From Legionella sp. MW5194 (GTDB lineage Bacteria > Pseudomonadota > Gammaproteobacteria > Legionellales > Legionellaceae): a stretch of DNA of 64,000 nt. The notes under the pieces were generated by a model. It was not told where the DNA came from. It did no database searches and saw nothing but the letters and a program-made list of their open reading frames with translations. The DNA lies in assembly GCF_016864235.1 (NCBI RefSeq), contig NZ_CP045732.1, positions 620,001-684,000 on the forward strand, read 5' to 3'. The translations under genes and the position numbers were made by a program. Shown in pieces: positions 18,123 through 27,913 of this stretch; positions within the stretch are counted from its first letter, which is position 1; every line of letters starts with the position of its first letter.

Positions 18123-18587
18123 ATGGAGAAGAACTATAAAGGGCAAGTGATGATAAGCTCACTTGATGAATTGTCCCCTGAACAAAGAAAAAAACTGCGT
18201 TTGGCATCAATGGGAATCGGTTCTCTTGTTCTTTTAATTGTGGTGTTACTATTTCTTTGTTTTGGTGATTTCCCAAGTAACAAAGACTCCTTATTTTTTT
18301 ACTGCACCGATTGGCTCTTATTCCTTGTGTCACCTTTAGCGGCTTTTGGGCTTGGTGCCTCTTTTGGCTTTGATTTGATGCTCTCAGATCTAGGCTTTGC
18401 ATTTTCTTTTGGATCCTACGGTGGTTCATCACTAAACCAGCCGTTTTCCTCACATGAGTCGCCCAATTACCATCGTTCAAACCACTACGGCTCTTCTGTG
18501 AGCATAAACCCAAGCTCAGGTCGGCCGATGTCAGGAAGCAGTGGTATGGATACCTCTGGAAACCCTTATGGAACCCGATCCTGGTAA
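18123..18587 (+). CDS. Small membrane protein encoded opposite to the tra operon
   Basis: A 154-residue ORF on the plus strand between traD and traG, both on the minus strand. AAAAAGGAGA precedes the ATG at a good distance, which favours it over the overlapping minus-strand ORF. The protein has two hydrophobic segments (about residues 28-48 and 60-85). A tail rich in serine, glycine, proline and asparagine follows. I do not recognise the family. Position suggests a surface-exclusion or accessory role like TraS/TraT, which lie between traG and traD in F, but no similarity was seen. Confidence 0.6.
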   Translation: MEKNYKGQVMISSLDELSPEQRKKLRLASMGIGSLVLLIVVLLFLCFGDFPSNKDSLFFYCTDWLLFLVSPLAAFGLGASFGFDLMLSDLGFAFSFGSYGGSSLNQPFSSHESPNYHRSNHYGSSVSINPSSGRPMSGSSGMDTSGNPYGTRSW

Positions 18588-18590
18588 GCA

Positions 18591-21320
18591 TCATTTTACG
18601 TCCTTGTTTGCCTGGGCAACGATGACATCCTGCATGACTTGCGACCCGTCTTGCACTATGCCCTCAACATTCTTGGACATCTCTGACTTGGCGCGTGCAA
18701 AATCCTTATCAACTGCACTAACCGAATCTTTATTGACGCTTCCTGCATTGATGTTCTTTGCTCGGTCATTGAACGTATTGGTATAATCCCCAAGGGCATG
18801 ATCAACCCCCGCACTACCTGCAATACGACTTTTAAATCCTTCATTTTTTTGGTGCACTTGACTTTCGTTAATAGGATGATTTTTTTGAAATTGGCTGATT
18901 GATTGCGCGGTTTTTTCACCAACAAATTGTCTTGCATAAGACTGAGCTAATTCAGGATCGTGACGAATTAGCCATTCTGCCTGTTGCAACCCAATAGTGC
19001 CCTGACTATTAGGTGCACGATGATGTGATAACCAATCAATAAATCCTGTTTGAGCATCAAGATTAATAGATGCTGTTTGTTCGCTGGAAGTAGTTGCTTG
19101 TCGGTGATAACTCTCTGATTCGGAAAAACTCGCCACAGCTTCATCTCGATACTGCATAGATTTATCAAAGCCTGCTGAAAAGTTATTAGCCAAGCGTCCA
19201 CTAAAATCATCAGAAGTGCGGAAATGATCGTCCTTGGTGGCTTGTCTTGCCTCATTCACCACATCTGTAAAATGGTGTTCCTCACTAAAGCGCCGCGCTT
19301 CATTCATCAAGCGTGCGTCTTGATGGGATTCTGATTTGTCCCGTTCATGACGCACATTTCCCCCAATCTCAATATTACCCTTTGCCCCAGGTACTGCAGA
19401 ACCGGTTCCAAAACCAAACGATCCTCCTAAATTAATACTGGCAGCACTTAAAACTTTAGTCGCGTCATCCCGAGAAATATTATGATCGTGAGCAAAGGTA
19501 TCAATGAGATTGGATATTTTTGATGCCGCCGCATTAAAGCCTGCTGAAGTGGATATTTGGTGTCCCTGCCCACTTTGTTCCCCATGTGATTGCGTTTCAC
19601 CAAGCTCTGCCAGGCTTCTGAGTGATGCCGCATAGTGCTCTGATGAAGCAATTGATTTATTGAACCCAGCACTTTTAGCACTGTCGGATAATTCAGAAAA
19701 TGCAGATCGCGTGCTTTCTCCTAATTGAATATTAAGCGGGGTATGCGAGGTCGCAGTTGCCATCGTCAGTGTTTCACTGCCATCACGCGATATTCGCGCA
19801 ATTGAACCACTATCAAGGCTTGTTTCAATACCACCCAATGATATTCTGGCGTTTTGATCGTTATGAAAAGAACTGCTATTAAACCCATTATGATTAGCAA
19901 AACTGGTATTTCCGTAGCTGTAATTTCCCATTTGTGCTTCTTCTGCCGCAGAGGAGGCGGCATTTTGAACAATACCTGTTGGTTGTTGCGTGAGTGATAC
20001 AAAACTACCCACGTGTCGACTGATTAACATATAACTCAATGTGGTTGTCGCCAAGACTAAGTAGCCTCCCAAGGCAGCCATATTTTCATAGACTTGATTC
20101 ATGCCTGTTTGGTAGGCCAAAGTAGTCGCCCCTGTTGACACAAAGGACAATGAAAACTGCGCCAAAATAGTCATGATGTAGTTAATAACAGTAAACATCG
20201 GTGCCCATAGGGCAAGCCAGACATACAGTGTTGCGTAAAATTGAAAAAAAGAAATGCCGGAGGGAAAGGGGAAAAAAAACAAGACAAAAATAAAACACCC
20301 TATAACAATGCAAAATAAAAGACTTTGCAACATGGGCAACCAATAGGCGGACATTAGTCCAATGTTGCTGAGTGCCGCGGGTATTTTATCCTGTGCTCGA
20401 CTGGCTGAAAAACTGTCTATGGCCGCTTTTGAATTCACACGTGCGCCCATAGAAAACACGCCATCGCGAATGGCGTTGGCCATCATATTTTGCCGAATAA
20501 GTGCTGCGGCATCACCTGACATGGCGGTTAAATGATTATAAGCTTGAGGTAAGTATTTTTCGAAATTAGCTAGGGCATCTGAATGATTGCCAAAAGCAAA
20601 ACCTGCATACTTAGATTTGGCATCTTCAATCACGCCACTCCAGGCACTGTCTAATAAACTAGCGGCTTCCATACACGATTTAAATGAACCATCGTAAATA
20701 AACCCACGAGCAACAGAGGCATTGGATTTAACCAATTCCCAAATATCTCTTGCTTGATTAATGTCTTTTAAGCCATATCGTCCATACATCACATCATAGA
20801 ACACGCATTGCTGCATGAACTTTTGCATGTTTGCATTAAACAACGGATCGGTTATTTTTATATTACTTGCTGATAAAAAGAGCTTCGCACCCATGATCAT
20901 GCCTGTTTGGCTGTAATCCATATCGTTAGGTGAATGAAAGAAGAATTCAAAAAGCCGGGTTATTTTATCACTTAGCTGACTGCTTAATCCTCCTACAACA
21001 CCCAAAACTAAGGGCACGTTATCAACCGTTAAATCTGGTCGCAGAGGATCAGTTCTATCGTGGATTTGCAAATTGCAGGTAGGTGTTAGAATAAATGAAA
21101 TAACAAAAGCATATTTTAAAATAAAGAAGAACATACTGCGCACATCACGTTTTACAATAAATTGGCCAACAGTCCAAACCCCACCAATAATCAGTGCTGT
21201 TCTAAAAATCCCAAGTATTCCATCATAGTGAAACATAGCTGCGGTGGCGTTATAAAACGCCTTAAGTAACTCACCACCGGTAATCGTATAAATTTGCATC
21301 GTAACAGCCATTTCACTCAC
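18591..21320 (-). CDS. traG: TraG: mating-pair stabilisation protein of the F-type T4SS
   Basis: A 909-residue protein. The N-terminal half has several membrane segments, such as the very hydrophobic stretches around residues 345-385 and 410-440, and matches the VirB6-like TraG-N region. The C-terminal half is hydrophilic and rich in S, N, Q, A and H, typical of the periplasmic TraG part that stabilises mating pairs. It overlaps the traH stop by four bases, as expected of translational coupling. F TraG has a similar length (about 940). Confidence 0.9.
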   Translation of the reverse strand: MSEMAVTMQIYTITGGELLKAFYNATAAMFHYDGILGIFRTALIIGGVWTVGQFIVKRDVRSMFFFILKYAFVISFILTPTCNLQIHDRTDPLRPDLTVDNVPLVLGVVGGLSSQLSDKITRLFEFFFHSPNDMDYSQTGMIMGAKLFLSASNIKITDPLFNANMQKFMQQCVFYDVMYGRYGLKDINQARDIWELVKSNASVARGFIYDGSFKSCMEAASLLDSAWSGVIEDAKSKYAGFAFGNHSDALANFEKYLPQAYNHLTAMSGDAAALIRQNMMANAIRDGVFSMGARVNSKAAIDSFSASRAQDKIPAALSNIGLMSAYWLPMLQSLLFCIVIGCFIFVLFFFPFPSGISFFQFYATLYVWLALWAPMFTVINYIMTILAQFSLSFVSTGATTLAYQTGMNQVYENMAALGGYLVLATTTLSYMLISRHVGSFVSLTQQPTGIVQNAASSAAEEAQMGNYSYGNTSFANHNGFNSSSFHNDQNARISLGGIETSLDSGSIARISRDGSETLTMATATSHTPLNIQLGESTRSAFSELSDSAKSAGFNKSIASSEHYAASLRSLAELGETQSHGEQSGQGHQISTSAGFNAAASKISNLIDTFAHDHNISRDDATKVLSAASINLGGSFGFGTGSAVPGAKGNIEIGGNVRHERDKSESHQDARLMNEARRFSEEHHFTDVVNEARQATKDDHFRTSDDFSGRLANNFSAGFDKSMQYRDEAVASFSESESYHRQATTSSEQTASINLDAQTGFIDWLSHHRAPNSQGTIGLQQAEWLIRHDPELAQSYARQFVGEKTAQSISQFQKNHPINESQVHQKNEGFKSRIAGSAGVDHALGDYTNTFNDRAKNINAGSVNKDSVSAVDKDFARAKSEMSKNVEGIVQDGSQVMQDVIVAQANKDVK

Positions 21321-22702
21321 CTCATTTGATTAGCCCAACTCAAAGACTGAGTGAGCTCTGATGAAAATTCGCCTACAAGCATTTGCTCGATGGTTTGAGT
21401 TTCTTGAATCATCTGCATCGCCATGCTCATTCGCTGATGCGCGCTACCTTCCATTTGAACCAAGTCGCGACGAGCCTGGGTGAGATCAGTTTGAAACTCT
21501 TTCATTATTGCTTCTGGATATTGCAGAGCTCCTGCTGCTTGTTTAACGAGTTGCAGGTTTTCATTCAAATATTGAAATAAAATATCGATGGCAATGGCTT
21601 CTGAGTAACGTGTAGTGTCAATCACTGCACTGTCCTTCATAAAGGCCATTTGAACGCTGACCATTTTCATCACCGGATATTGTGTGGACTCAATTAATCC
21701 TTTAGCGGCCTCACTTTGCTCCACATTGTCTTTAATCTTGCTTGCCATATCCAAAATCAGATCACGAACTTTTGATTCAAGACCATGACTGATATCAATG
21801 TTTTTACTGGTTAAGGTGGGTTGTAAGCATTTGACCTTTTCATCACATTGATAGATTTTTACCTCGCCACCGCGTAAAAGAGCGCTGATTAAATTGTTAT
21901 TACTTACTAAGGAAGACAGGCGTTGGACATGCACCCCTTCTGCATCGCGAGTCAGAATTAAGGTGCCTGATAAGGTCATCATGAGTTGAGCTAATTCGAT
22001 ATCATCTGCAAATAAGCCGTTTTTCTTTAACGCATTCCACGCCACATTGGTATTATCAACTACCTGCTCATTGCTGCTGTTTTCATTAATCACTCTGTCG
22101 TAATCATAATTACTGGAGCCTTTACCACAGCCTTGTCGTGCCTCGGCCCAGTCTGAAAAGAGATTTTTGGATTGACCGATGGATTGGCAGGCATGTTGTT
22201 GTGCAATACGGGTGCGTGGGGCTAAACCCAGTACGGCACTTTCCGCGGTTGCGCACGAGCTGATATTGGTTTGGTTCACCCAGGTAGCCACGTTTTGTAA
22301 TTTGGTTGCCACATTACCTAAAAGAGGAGTTGCTTGCTCTAGGGCCAATTGGAAGGCAAGACCTTGTGAGTTGTTCAATATATTCTTGGTAAAATCGACA
22401 AATTCTTTACCTTTGATGTGAGAAAACCCACCTAACGTGGCATCTATGCCGCCACAGCCTGCGGACACTTTAGGCCAGCTCAAACGCATGATTTGCAGAT
22501 TACGTACGCTGCTTCTAGCGTATAAATTACCGCCAGTATAAAAACCAGCACGCTGCGCTTGGTAAGCATGCGGCTCTGTTACATTCGCGCCCATATTAAG
22601 AGCTTTAAAATAACCAGTTAAATCCTCACCTATTGATTTGCTGTACACTTGTCCGATGCCAAGTGCACCGATTAACCCACAAGACAGAAGAATTTTTTTC
22701 AT
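21317..22702 (-). CDS. traH: TraH: F-type pilus assembly protein
   Basis: A 461-residue protein with an N-terminal signal peptide (M-K-K-I-L-L-S-C-G-L-I-G-A-L-G). Typical TraH features include the Y-T-G-G-N-L-Y-A-R-S segment and cysteine motifs around W-P-K-V-S-A-G-C-G-G-I-D. The C-terminal part is predicted coiled-coil. TraH is an envelope protein needed for F-pilus assembly and works with TraF, TraU, TraW and TrbB. The length equals that of F TraH. It overlaps the genes on both sides by a few bases. Confidence 0.93.
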   Translation of the reverse strand: MKKILLSCGLIGALGIGQVYSKSIGEDLTGYFKALNMGANVTEPHAYQAQRAGFYTGGNLYARSSVRNLQIMRLSWPKVSAGCGGIDATLGGFSHIKGKEFVDFTKNILNNSQGLAFQLALEQATPLLGNVATKLQNVATWVNQTNISSCATAESAVLGLAPRTRIAQQHACQSIGQSKNLFSDWAEARQGCGKGSSNYDYDRVINENSSNEQVVDNTNVAWNALKKNGLFADDIELAQLMMTLSGTLILTRDAEGVHVQRLSSLVSNNNLISALLRGGEVKIYQCDEKVKCLQPTLTSKNIDISHGLESKVRDLILDMASKIKDNVEQSEAAKGLIESTQYPVMKMVSVQMAFMKDSAVIDTTRYSEAIAIDILFQYLNENLQLVKQAAGALQYPEAIMKEFQTDLTQARRDLVQMEGSAHQRMSMAMQMIQETQTIEQMLVGEFSSELTQSLSWANQMR

Positions 22703-23121
22703 AAAGGCACCTCTTTGTCATGTATCTGGCTAATTTTTAGTAACCGATTGGTTAGTTCGCCTTCATCAATAGTGCCTTCAGTAACAAGACTCGCCACTTG
22801 GCTCTTTGGGTTAATCAAAAAAAGAGAAGGATAAACACTGACTTGAAATACCTTCGTTTGTCCTTCATTCATCACCGCATCAGGAAAGGATGGTAAAAAG
22901 CCTCCATCAACAGAAATAGCAACTACGCTAAAGCCATAGTGTTGACTCAAGCGTTTGAGCGTGGGTGCAAAGCGTTGACAATGAGGACAACTCGAACTGA
23001 AAAAAAAGAAAAATCCTTGATGTTTGGCAAGGGCATGAAGCGGTGCATTATCAATATCGGCGTATAGGCTTGATGAAAATAACGTTCCTAATATTAGAAA
23101 AATAGCTAATTTATTGCGCAT
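22699..23121 (-). CDS. trbB: TrbB-like thioredoxin-fold protein of the F-type T4SS
   Basis: A 140-residue exported protein: signal peptide to about residue 21, then a thioredoxin fold with active site C-P-H-C near residue 45 and the cis-proline region V-S-V-Y-P-S-L-F near 105. TrbB-type proteins are periplasmic disulfide isomerases that help fold cysteine-rich Tra proteins such as TraN, TraU and TraH. It lies between traF and traH, as in the F cluster. A DsbC/TlpA-like generic name is the alternative. Confidence 0.75.
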   Translation of the reverse strand: MRNKLAIFLILGTLFSSSLYADIDNAPLHALAKHQGFFFFFSSSCPHCQRFAPTLKRLSQHYGFSVVAISVDGGFLPSFPDAVMNEGQTKVFQVSVYPSLFLINPKSQVASLVTEGTIDEGELTNRLLKISQIHDKEVPL

Positions 23122-23893
23122 TGTAATCTCCCGATTGAAAAGCGTTGCTTGCCATTAAAATGTTTTCCTTCAATTCCGACTGGCTGACTAAGCCATAAGC
23201 AACTGGCATGGTTTTTTTAGATACTGGATTAAGAGCAAAAACCGCAGGAATGTGTTTAACACCCATCTGAGTTGCCTGACCGGAATCAACTCGTGAGTTA
23301 GGTAACATCGGGGAGATGCGATTGGTCATGGCAATTGGAATAACAGTCATGTGATAACTGTTCGCAAAATCACTCACTACTTGGGCCATGCGCTCGCTAA
23401 ATGGTTCACCACCTTCATAGAAATACAACAAACCAGATGTTTGACTAATTTGAGTAATCGCCTTTTCCTTTTGCATGCTGTTTTGCTGGTTGTAGATATC
23501 ACGTGCTGCACTACTGCTCGGATTAATAAGACTTTCATCCTGATCGGGGTTTATTAGCAGATCGAGCATCCATTTCTCAGAAAACAGATTAGCCTGTGCC
23601 ACAATCAATCGTTGTAATCGTCTTGCACGAGCAATATTTTCAGGAGTTGGATTTAAAATAGCTTGTGCGCGAGCCTGTTGCACTCTATTACCAATCAATT
23701 TCCATGTTTTATCAGGATCGGCAGGTTTACTTACATGTGAAGGTGCCACTGACTCGGTTTGTGGTTTATTCTTGACTTCCTCTTTGGGATCCTTATGCCA
23801 ATACCAACCTTCCTCATGCTCATTAAGATAAGGCTGCTCGGCGTACAAAAAAGGACTCACGCTAACCAACAAAACAAAAAACCATCTAGCCAT
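23111..23893 (-). CDS. traF: TraF: F-type pilus assembly thioredoxin-like protein
   Basis: A 260-residue protein with a signal peptide (residues 1-18) and H-E-E-G-W-Y-W-H just after, the hallmark start of mature TraF. The C-terminal half is thioredoxin-like: L-L-Y-F-Y-E-G-G-E-P-F with no CxxC, as usual in TraF, and V-K-H-I-P-A-V-F as the cis-proline loop. It acts in the periplasm in pilus assembly. It overlaps the trbB-like gene and traN by a few bases. Confidence 0.93.
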   Translation of the reverse strand: MARWFFVLLVSVSPFLYAEQPYLNEHEEGWYWHKDPKEEVKNKPQTESVAPSHVSKPADPDKTWKLIGNRVQQARAQAILNPTPENIARARRLQRLIVAQANLFSEKWMLDLLINPDQDESLINPSSSAARDIYNQQNSMQKEKAITQISQTSGLLYFYEGGEPFSERMAQVVSDFANSYHMTVIPIAMTNRISPMLPNSRVDSGQATQMGVKHIPAVFALNPVSKKTMPVAYGLVSQSELKENILMASNAFQSGDYNAQ

Positions 23894-25697
23894 TGATGTC
23901 TCCTTGATTGTAAAATTGATTAAGGCGCTGGCTTATTCCATTGGCAGTCTGTTGGTAATCCGGTTGTTTTTGTTTATTTTTTACCTCCTCATAAAATTCT
24001 GAAAAATCAATGGCTTCGAAGTGAATTAATTGCAATTGCTCAGGCGTAATACCCGAGCAATTTGAATATTTATTTTGGCCAAAACCAATATGTAACTGAT
24101 CACGTCTTCCTTGTACTTGAACCATACGGGCTAATTTAGATTGGAAGACACAGTAAGTCTGGTGATGATCGACACAGACCGAGCCAATAGGGAGTTTTTT
24201 GCGTTTAAAACAATATTCACCCGTAGGTACTACCAGTTTGTTTTCTCGAGCTTTTCCCAGTTTTTTCTCAGCATCACTACACTGTGCCAGCTCAAGATCC
24301 AGACCCCACCCCTTATCACTGCAACAATTTTTAAAATGGAGCATTGTTGTTGAACATTCAAGCAATTGACCTTTGAAAATAAAATTGGCATTGCCATCAA
24401 AGTCTTTTGAGGCATCCGAGGCGGCGGATAAGGTGGACATTGCTTTTTTAAAATCGTCTTCATTGGCTGGGGTTAGTTCATGTTTCGCGCAATTACCATC
24501 CAAACAAAAAGCATCCTCGCCACACAACAGTTGGTTGTCAGTACATTGGTTTATCGGGCATTGATACGTTTGCTGATGGGTTGTGCAAAGTCCTGCTTCT
24601 TCTTTCACACAAGTTGAAGCAGTCTGCTCACATCCTTGATTAACTAGGTTATCGCACGTATTTTGCTCCTGACTACCACCACAGGTGTAGGATGCTCTCT
24701 CTTTCCAGCAAGGGCGGGTCAATGGAACATCGCCAATAATCCGTGTTTGATTGGGCTCAGTGCATGTTAGAGGCTCAGTAATATGACACAACCCCTCTTT
24801 TTCTTTGTTTTGCAAATGTTGGCATTGGTCGTCCCAATACTCTTTGCTTTCATAAATTTCTACCGTCATCGAAACGGAGTGAACATAGGGCACTGTGCAG
24901 CGACCGAATCGACAATTGCCAACAGACAATGATAGGGTGGGATTGGCGCATGTAGCTGTTTGCTCAACAACCACTAATTTCTTTTCATCAAGGAAACTGA
25001 CCTTCACCATGGCGCAATTGGCAGGCAATAGAATCGCTGGTGCTGGTGCTAAATCCTTATAAATCGTATAGCAAGGAGTTTTGCCTTGTTGGCAGGTATC
25101 CGCTTGTGCCAGATTAACTGAGACTTTAAAAGGGGTATTCCTCATACCTCCTTTTCGCAGGTATAGACTGTAACTTTCTGTTTTGTAGGGGGAAACATCT
25201 AACCTTAAGTGTCTTGCACAATGCAATACACCTAATACCTTGCTAGACAGGCATGTTTTTTCCTGCCATGAGTAATGGCATTCTTTGGGTTTTAAAGAGC
25301 AGGTGGTTTTATCGGTATTTTGACCATGCATAATCGCATCTCCATTTTCCGCGATTTGATTTAACTTTTGCATTGATTCCGAGGCAGGATTTACTTGATA
25401 CAAGGGGCGATGATTAAAACTTTCGCCTACTGCCTTTCCTGCATCATTCTGAGCCACGGCAGTTTGCGAATCGGCTTCAAGACCTGTGCTTGCCTGCGTG
25501 ACGCCACTATAATAATGTTCTTGCGGCAGATTGGCTTGATAGCCAGGAAACTGGCTCAGATCCAGTGCTTTTAATAAATCAATGGATTGATTGGTATGGC
25601 TTGTTCCGGTCTGAACGCCTTCTTGATACGCCTGATTCAAATCAAGTGCAAAAACCTGTGAACAAAGGATTAAAAAAACTAAAACGAAGCCTTTCAT
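23886..25697 (-). CDS. traN: TraN: cysteine-rich mating-pair stabilisation protein
   Basis: A 603-residue exported protein: signal peptide of about 17 residues and more than 40 cysteines, concentrated between residues 140 and 560. Recognisable TraN stretches include C-C-S-D-K-G-W-G near residue 460 and Y-C-V-F-Q-S-K-L-A-R near 525. TraN is an outer-membrane adhesin that recognises the recipient surface. The length equals that of F TraN. It sits between trbC and traF as in F. Confidence 0.93.
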   Translation of the reverse strand: MKGFVLVFLILCSQVFALDLNQAYQEGVQTGTSHTNQSIDLLKALDLSQFPGYQANLPQEHYYSGVTQASTGLEADSQTAVAQNDAGKAVGESFNHRPLYQVNPASESMQKLNQIAENGDAIMHGQNTDKTTCSLKPKECHYSWQEKTCLSSKVLGVLHCARHLRLDVSPYKTESYSLYLRKGGMRNTPFKVSVNLAQADTCQQGKTPCYTIYKDLAPAPAILLPANCAMVKVSFLDEKKLVVVEQTATCANPTLSLSVGNCRFGRCTVPYVHSVSMTVEIYESKEYWDDQCQHLQNKEKEGLCHITEPLTCTEPNQTRIIGDVPLTRPCWKERASYTCGGSQEQNTCDNLVNQGCEQTASTCVKEEAGLCTTHQQTYQCPINQCTDNQLLCGEDAFCLDGNCAKHELTPANEDDFKKAMSTLSAASDASKDFDGNANFIFKGQLLECSTTMLHFKNCCSDKGWGLDLELAQCSDAEKKLGKARENKLVVPTGEYCFKRKKLPIGSVCVDHHQTYCVFQSKLARMVQVQGRRDQLHIGFGQNKYSNCSGITPEQLQLIHFEAIDFSEFYEEVKNKQKQPDYQQTANGISQRLNQFYNQGDING

Positions 25698-26368
25698 TAG
25701 ATTAATTCCCCTCTTAACCGAAGAATCATTTGATCCAACACGGGGTCTTCTGACTGCTCATCTCCCCTCATTTTTTCCAAAGCATAGTCCAGCGATACAT
25801 CACCATAAAGACTGTCGTAACTCACCGGTTTGCAATCCATATTGGCAGGACAAGCAGGGGTGTCTTTCACATAAACCACTGCAGGAACCATAGCGATATC
25901 AAAGGTTTTAAAAAGAATAGGATCAAGCTGCATCCCAATTCCTGTTTTTTTACTGAGCGTTTGAATAGCCGTCATCGTTTCTTTAAACGAATTATGAATT
26001 AGTCCCCGAATCACAGGTGTTGCTCCACTTTTTTTACATTGTAAAAGCCAGGCTTTTAGACTTTTTTCTGGCATTGAAAACGATAAGAACACGAGTACCT
26101 GACTGACTTTTTTTAAGTGGGTTACAATGGGCTCCTGTGTTTTTATGACTTGATGCATCTCGCCGGTAAATTCTGCAATTTGACCCGATTTTTCTGAAGT
26201 CTCAAGAGACTTACTGATTTGCTTTATTTCATTTGTAAAAGCATTGGCGCGATTTTTTGTATTCGCCTCAATAGACGCAATATAGGCTTCATCTTCTGCA
26301 AGTGCAGGAAATGACAACAAAAATAATGCAACCAAGAAAGAAGTGTTCATTCGTATTGTTTTCATCAC
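25697..26368 (-). CDS. trbC: TrbC: F-type pilin assembly protein
   Basis: A 223-residue protein with a signal peptide to about residue 24, a helical central part and a thioredoxin-like C-terminal region with V-F-L-S-F-S-M-P-E-K-S-L, the conserved signature of TrbC. It contributes to F-pilus assembly with TraW and TraU. It ends at the traN start and begins 12 bases after the truncated traU. Confidence 0.9.
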   Translation of the reverse strand: MMKTIRMNTSFLVALFLLSFPALAEDEAYIASIEANTKNRANAFTNEIKQISKSLETSEKSGQIAEFTGEMHQVIKTQEPIVTHLKKVSQVLVFLSFSMPEKSLKAWLLQCKKSGATPVIRGLIHNSFKETMTAIQTLSKKTGIGMQLDPILFKTFDIAMVPAVVYVKDTPACPANMDCKPVSYDSLYGDVSLDYALEKMRGDEQSEDPVLDQMILRLRGELI

Positions 26369-26380
26369 ATCTCCTAATCG

Positions 26381-27034
26381 TTAAAAGGCGCAACAATTGC
26401 GTTTGCGCCAGATCAGATACCCAAAATCCTCGCCCTTAAACGGATATTCGTGCCCTGCCTCCCATAGGGTCGTAGCACGCCCAAGGGGATAACAGGCATT
26501 AGTAGTCGGTAAAGGATTGACCATTTGATAGCGGTAACGTGATTTGGGCAAAATAGGGGAATAATGAGTATGACAAATGGATTTTGCGCTGCTTGTCGAA
26601 TCGTCAAGTCCTACTGTGTCTTCCAATAGTCCCTGGCGGTGCAGTTTAAAATTCATACGCTCAGACAGTAAGACTGATGCCTGAACCCCGCCAACATGTT
26701 CTTGCACATGCCCCGTTAAAGGGTACATGCTTCCCTGAGCTCCTGCGCACCAAAAGAGTTTGTCAATGGCACTGCCCAATAAAGCGGTACTTGAATCAGC
26801 AGCGCAAGCCGCTTGTGCGGGTAAACTACCAAACAATACCGCCTCAGGATTAATGACGAAACCCAGCTCATCGTCATTCCACATCACATCCAATTCACTC
26901 GGATAAGCAATGTCAAAGTCTCCTTTTTCAACACAAATCCCATCAGTTAACACATTCAACCAATACATCAATGGGAACTTGTACCAGTGCACGTGGTAAA
27001 ATGATTGATTGGATAAATTACTATCTGTTTCCAC
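26381..27034 (-). pseudogene. traU: traU, 5' part removed at IS21
   Basis: The 217 residues match the C-terminal two thirds of TraU (normally about 330 residues): F-Y-H-V-H-W-Y-K-F-P-L-M-Y-W-L-N, P-A-Q-A-A-C-A-A-D, L-F-W-C-A-G-A-Q-G-S-M-Y-P-L and the final G-E-D-F-G-Y-L-I-W-R-K-R-N-C-C. The ORF begins at the very edge of the IS21 element, so its first codons are not a natural start. Signal peptide and N-terminal cysteines are missing. TraU is needed for DNA transfer in F, so this lesion should inactivate the F-type system unless complemented. Confidence 0.92.
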
Positions 27035-27141
27035 CTGTCATTCAGCATGCTAAAGGGACCGTCGATCAGCAGCTAATGGGACCGCCTAAAATGTCAAAAC
27101 GGTACCTATCAAACTTGTCCACTTTTAGTTAATTATACATG

Positions 27142-27894
27142 TTATTTTCGCTTTTTTGTTTCTCGCTCTCCTCTGTAACTGGGACCATCTAATGTAACCC
27201 GATATGAATTATGTCTTAATCTATCGATAGTGGCTGCAGCAAGTAATCGATTAGGGAAAGCAGAACCCCATTCGCTAAAGTCCAGATTGGATGTAATGAT
27301 CGTTGATGCACGCTCATATCTTTCCGAGATTAGGTCGTGAAAATCCTCATCCTGGGGGTTGCGTAATGGTCTTAGTCCAAAATCATCGATGATTAGTAGT
27401 GGCATTTTCACCAGTTCTGAGAACTTTTTATCAAATCGACCTGATGCTCTAGCTGCTTGCAACTCATTAAAGAGTTGATTTTGCGAAAGCCAGAGTGTAT
27501 CGATTCCTCTTTGTATCGCACAATGAGCTATGGCTTGAGCAATATGAGATTTCCCTGTTCCACAAGGTCCTACGATGAGAATGGGAACTTTTTCTGCAAT
27601 AAATGAACACGAGATTAACTCCTGTATTTGAGCGCGATTGATTTTAAGGTTAAAGTCAAAATCGAATGATTCTATCGTCTTGTCACCACGGATACGTGCA
27701 CGCTTCATTCGTGTTCTTAATTTTTTGTTTTCCCTTCCTAATAACTCATCTTGAAGCAGTAATCCCAGAAACTCAGGGTAGCTTAGCTTCTTTTCTATAG
27801 ACTCACGGTTACGCAGCGGGATGTTCTCAGCAACATGCGATAACCGTAGTTGTTTTAACTGCGAAGATAGCTCGGGCATCGGGTTTATCATCAT
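27142..27894 (-). CDS. istB: IstB, IS21-family helper ATPase
   Basis: A 250-residue DnaC/IstB-type AAA+ ATPase. Walker A is G-P-C-G-T-G-K-S near residue 110 and Walker B L-L-I-I-D-D-F-G near 173. The N-terminal helical part (L-R-L-S-H-V-A-E-N) is typical. IstB assists strand transfer by IstA. It lies directly downstream of istA. Confidence 0.95.
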   Translation of the reverse strand: MMINPMPELSSQLKQLRLSHVAENIPLRNRESIEKKLSYPEFLGLLLQDELLGRENKKLRTRMKRARIRGDKTIESFDFDFNLKINRAQIQELISCSFIAEKVPILIVGPCGTGKSHIAQAIAHCAIQRGIDTLWLSQNQLFNELQAARASGRFDKKFSELVKMPLLIIDDFGLRPLRNPQDEDFHDLISERYERASTIITSNLDFSEWGSAFPNRLLAAATIDRLRHNSYRVTLDGPSYRGERETKKRK

Positions 27895-27913
27895 TTGTCT
27901 CCTGTTGTTTGTA

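Noticed and set aside
18055-18594. Minus-strand ORF of 179 residues between traD and traG
   Set aside because: It is the antisense of the plus-strand membrane gene, has an improbable composition and no ribosome-binding site; the plus-strand ORF has a strong one.
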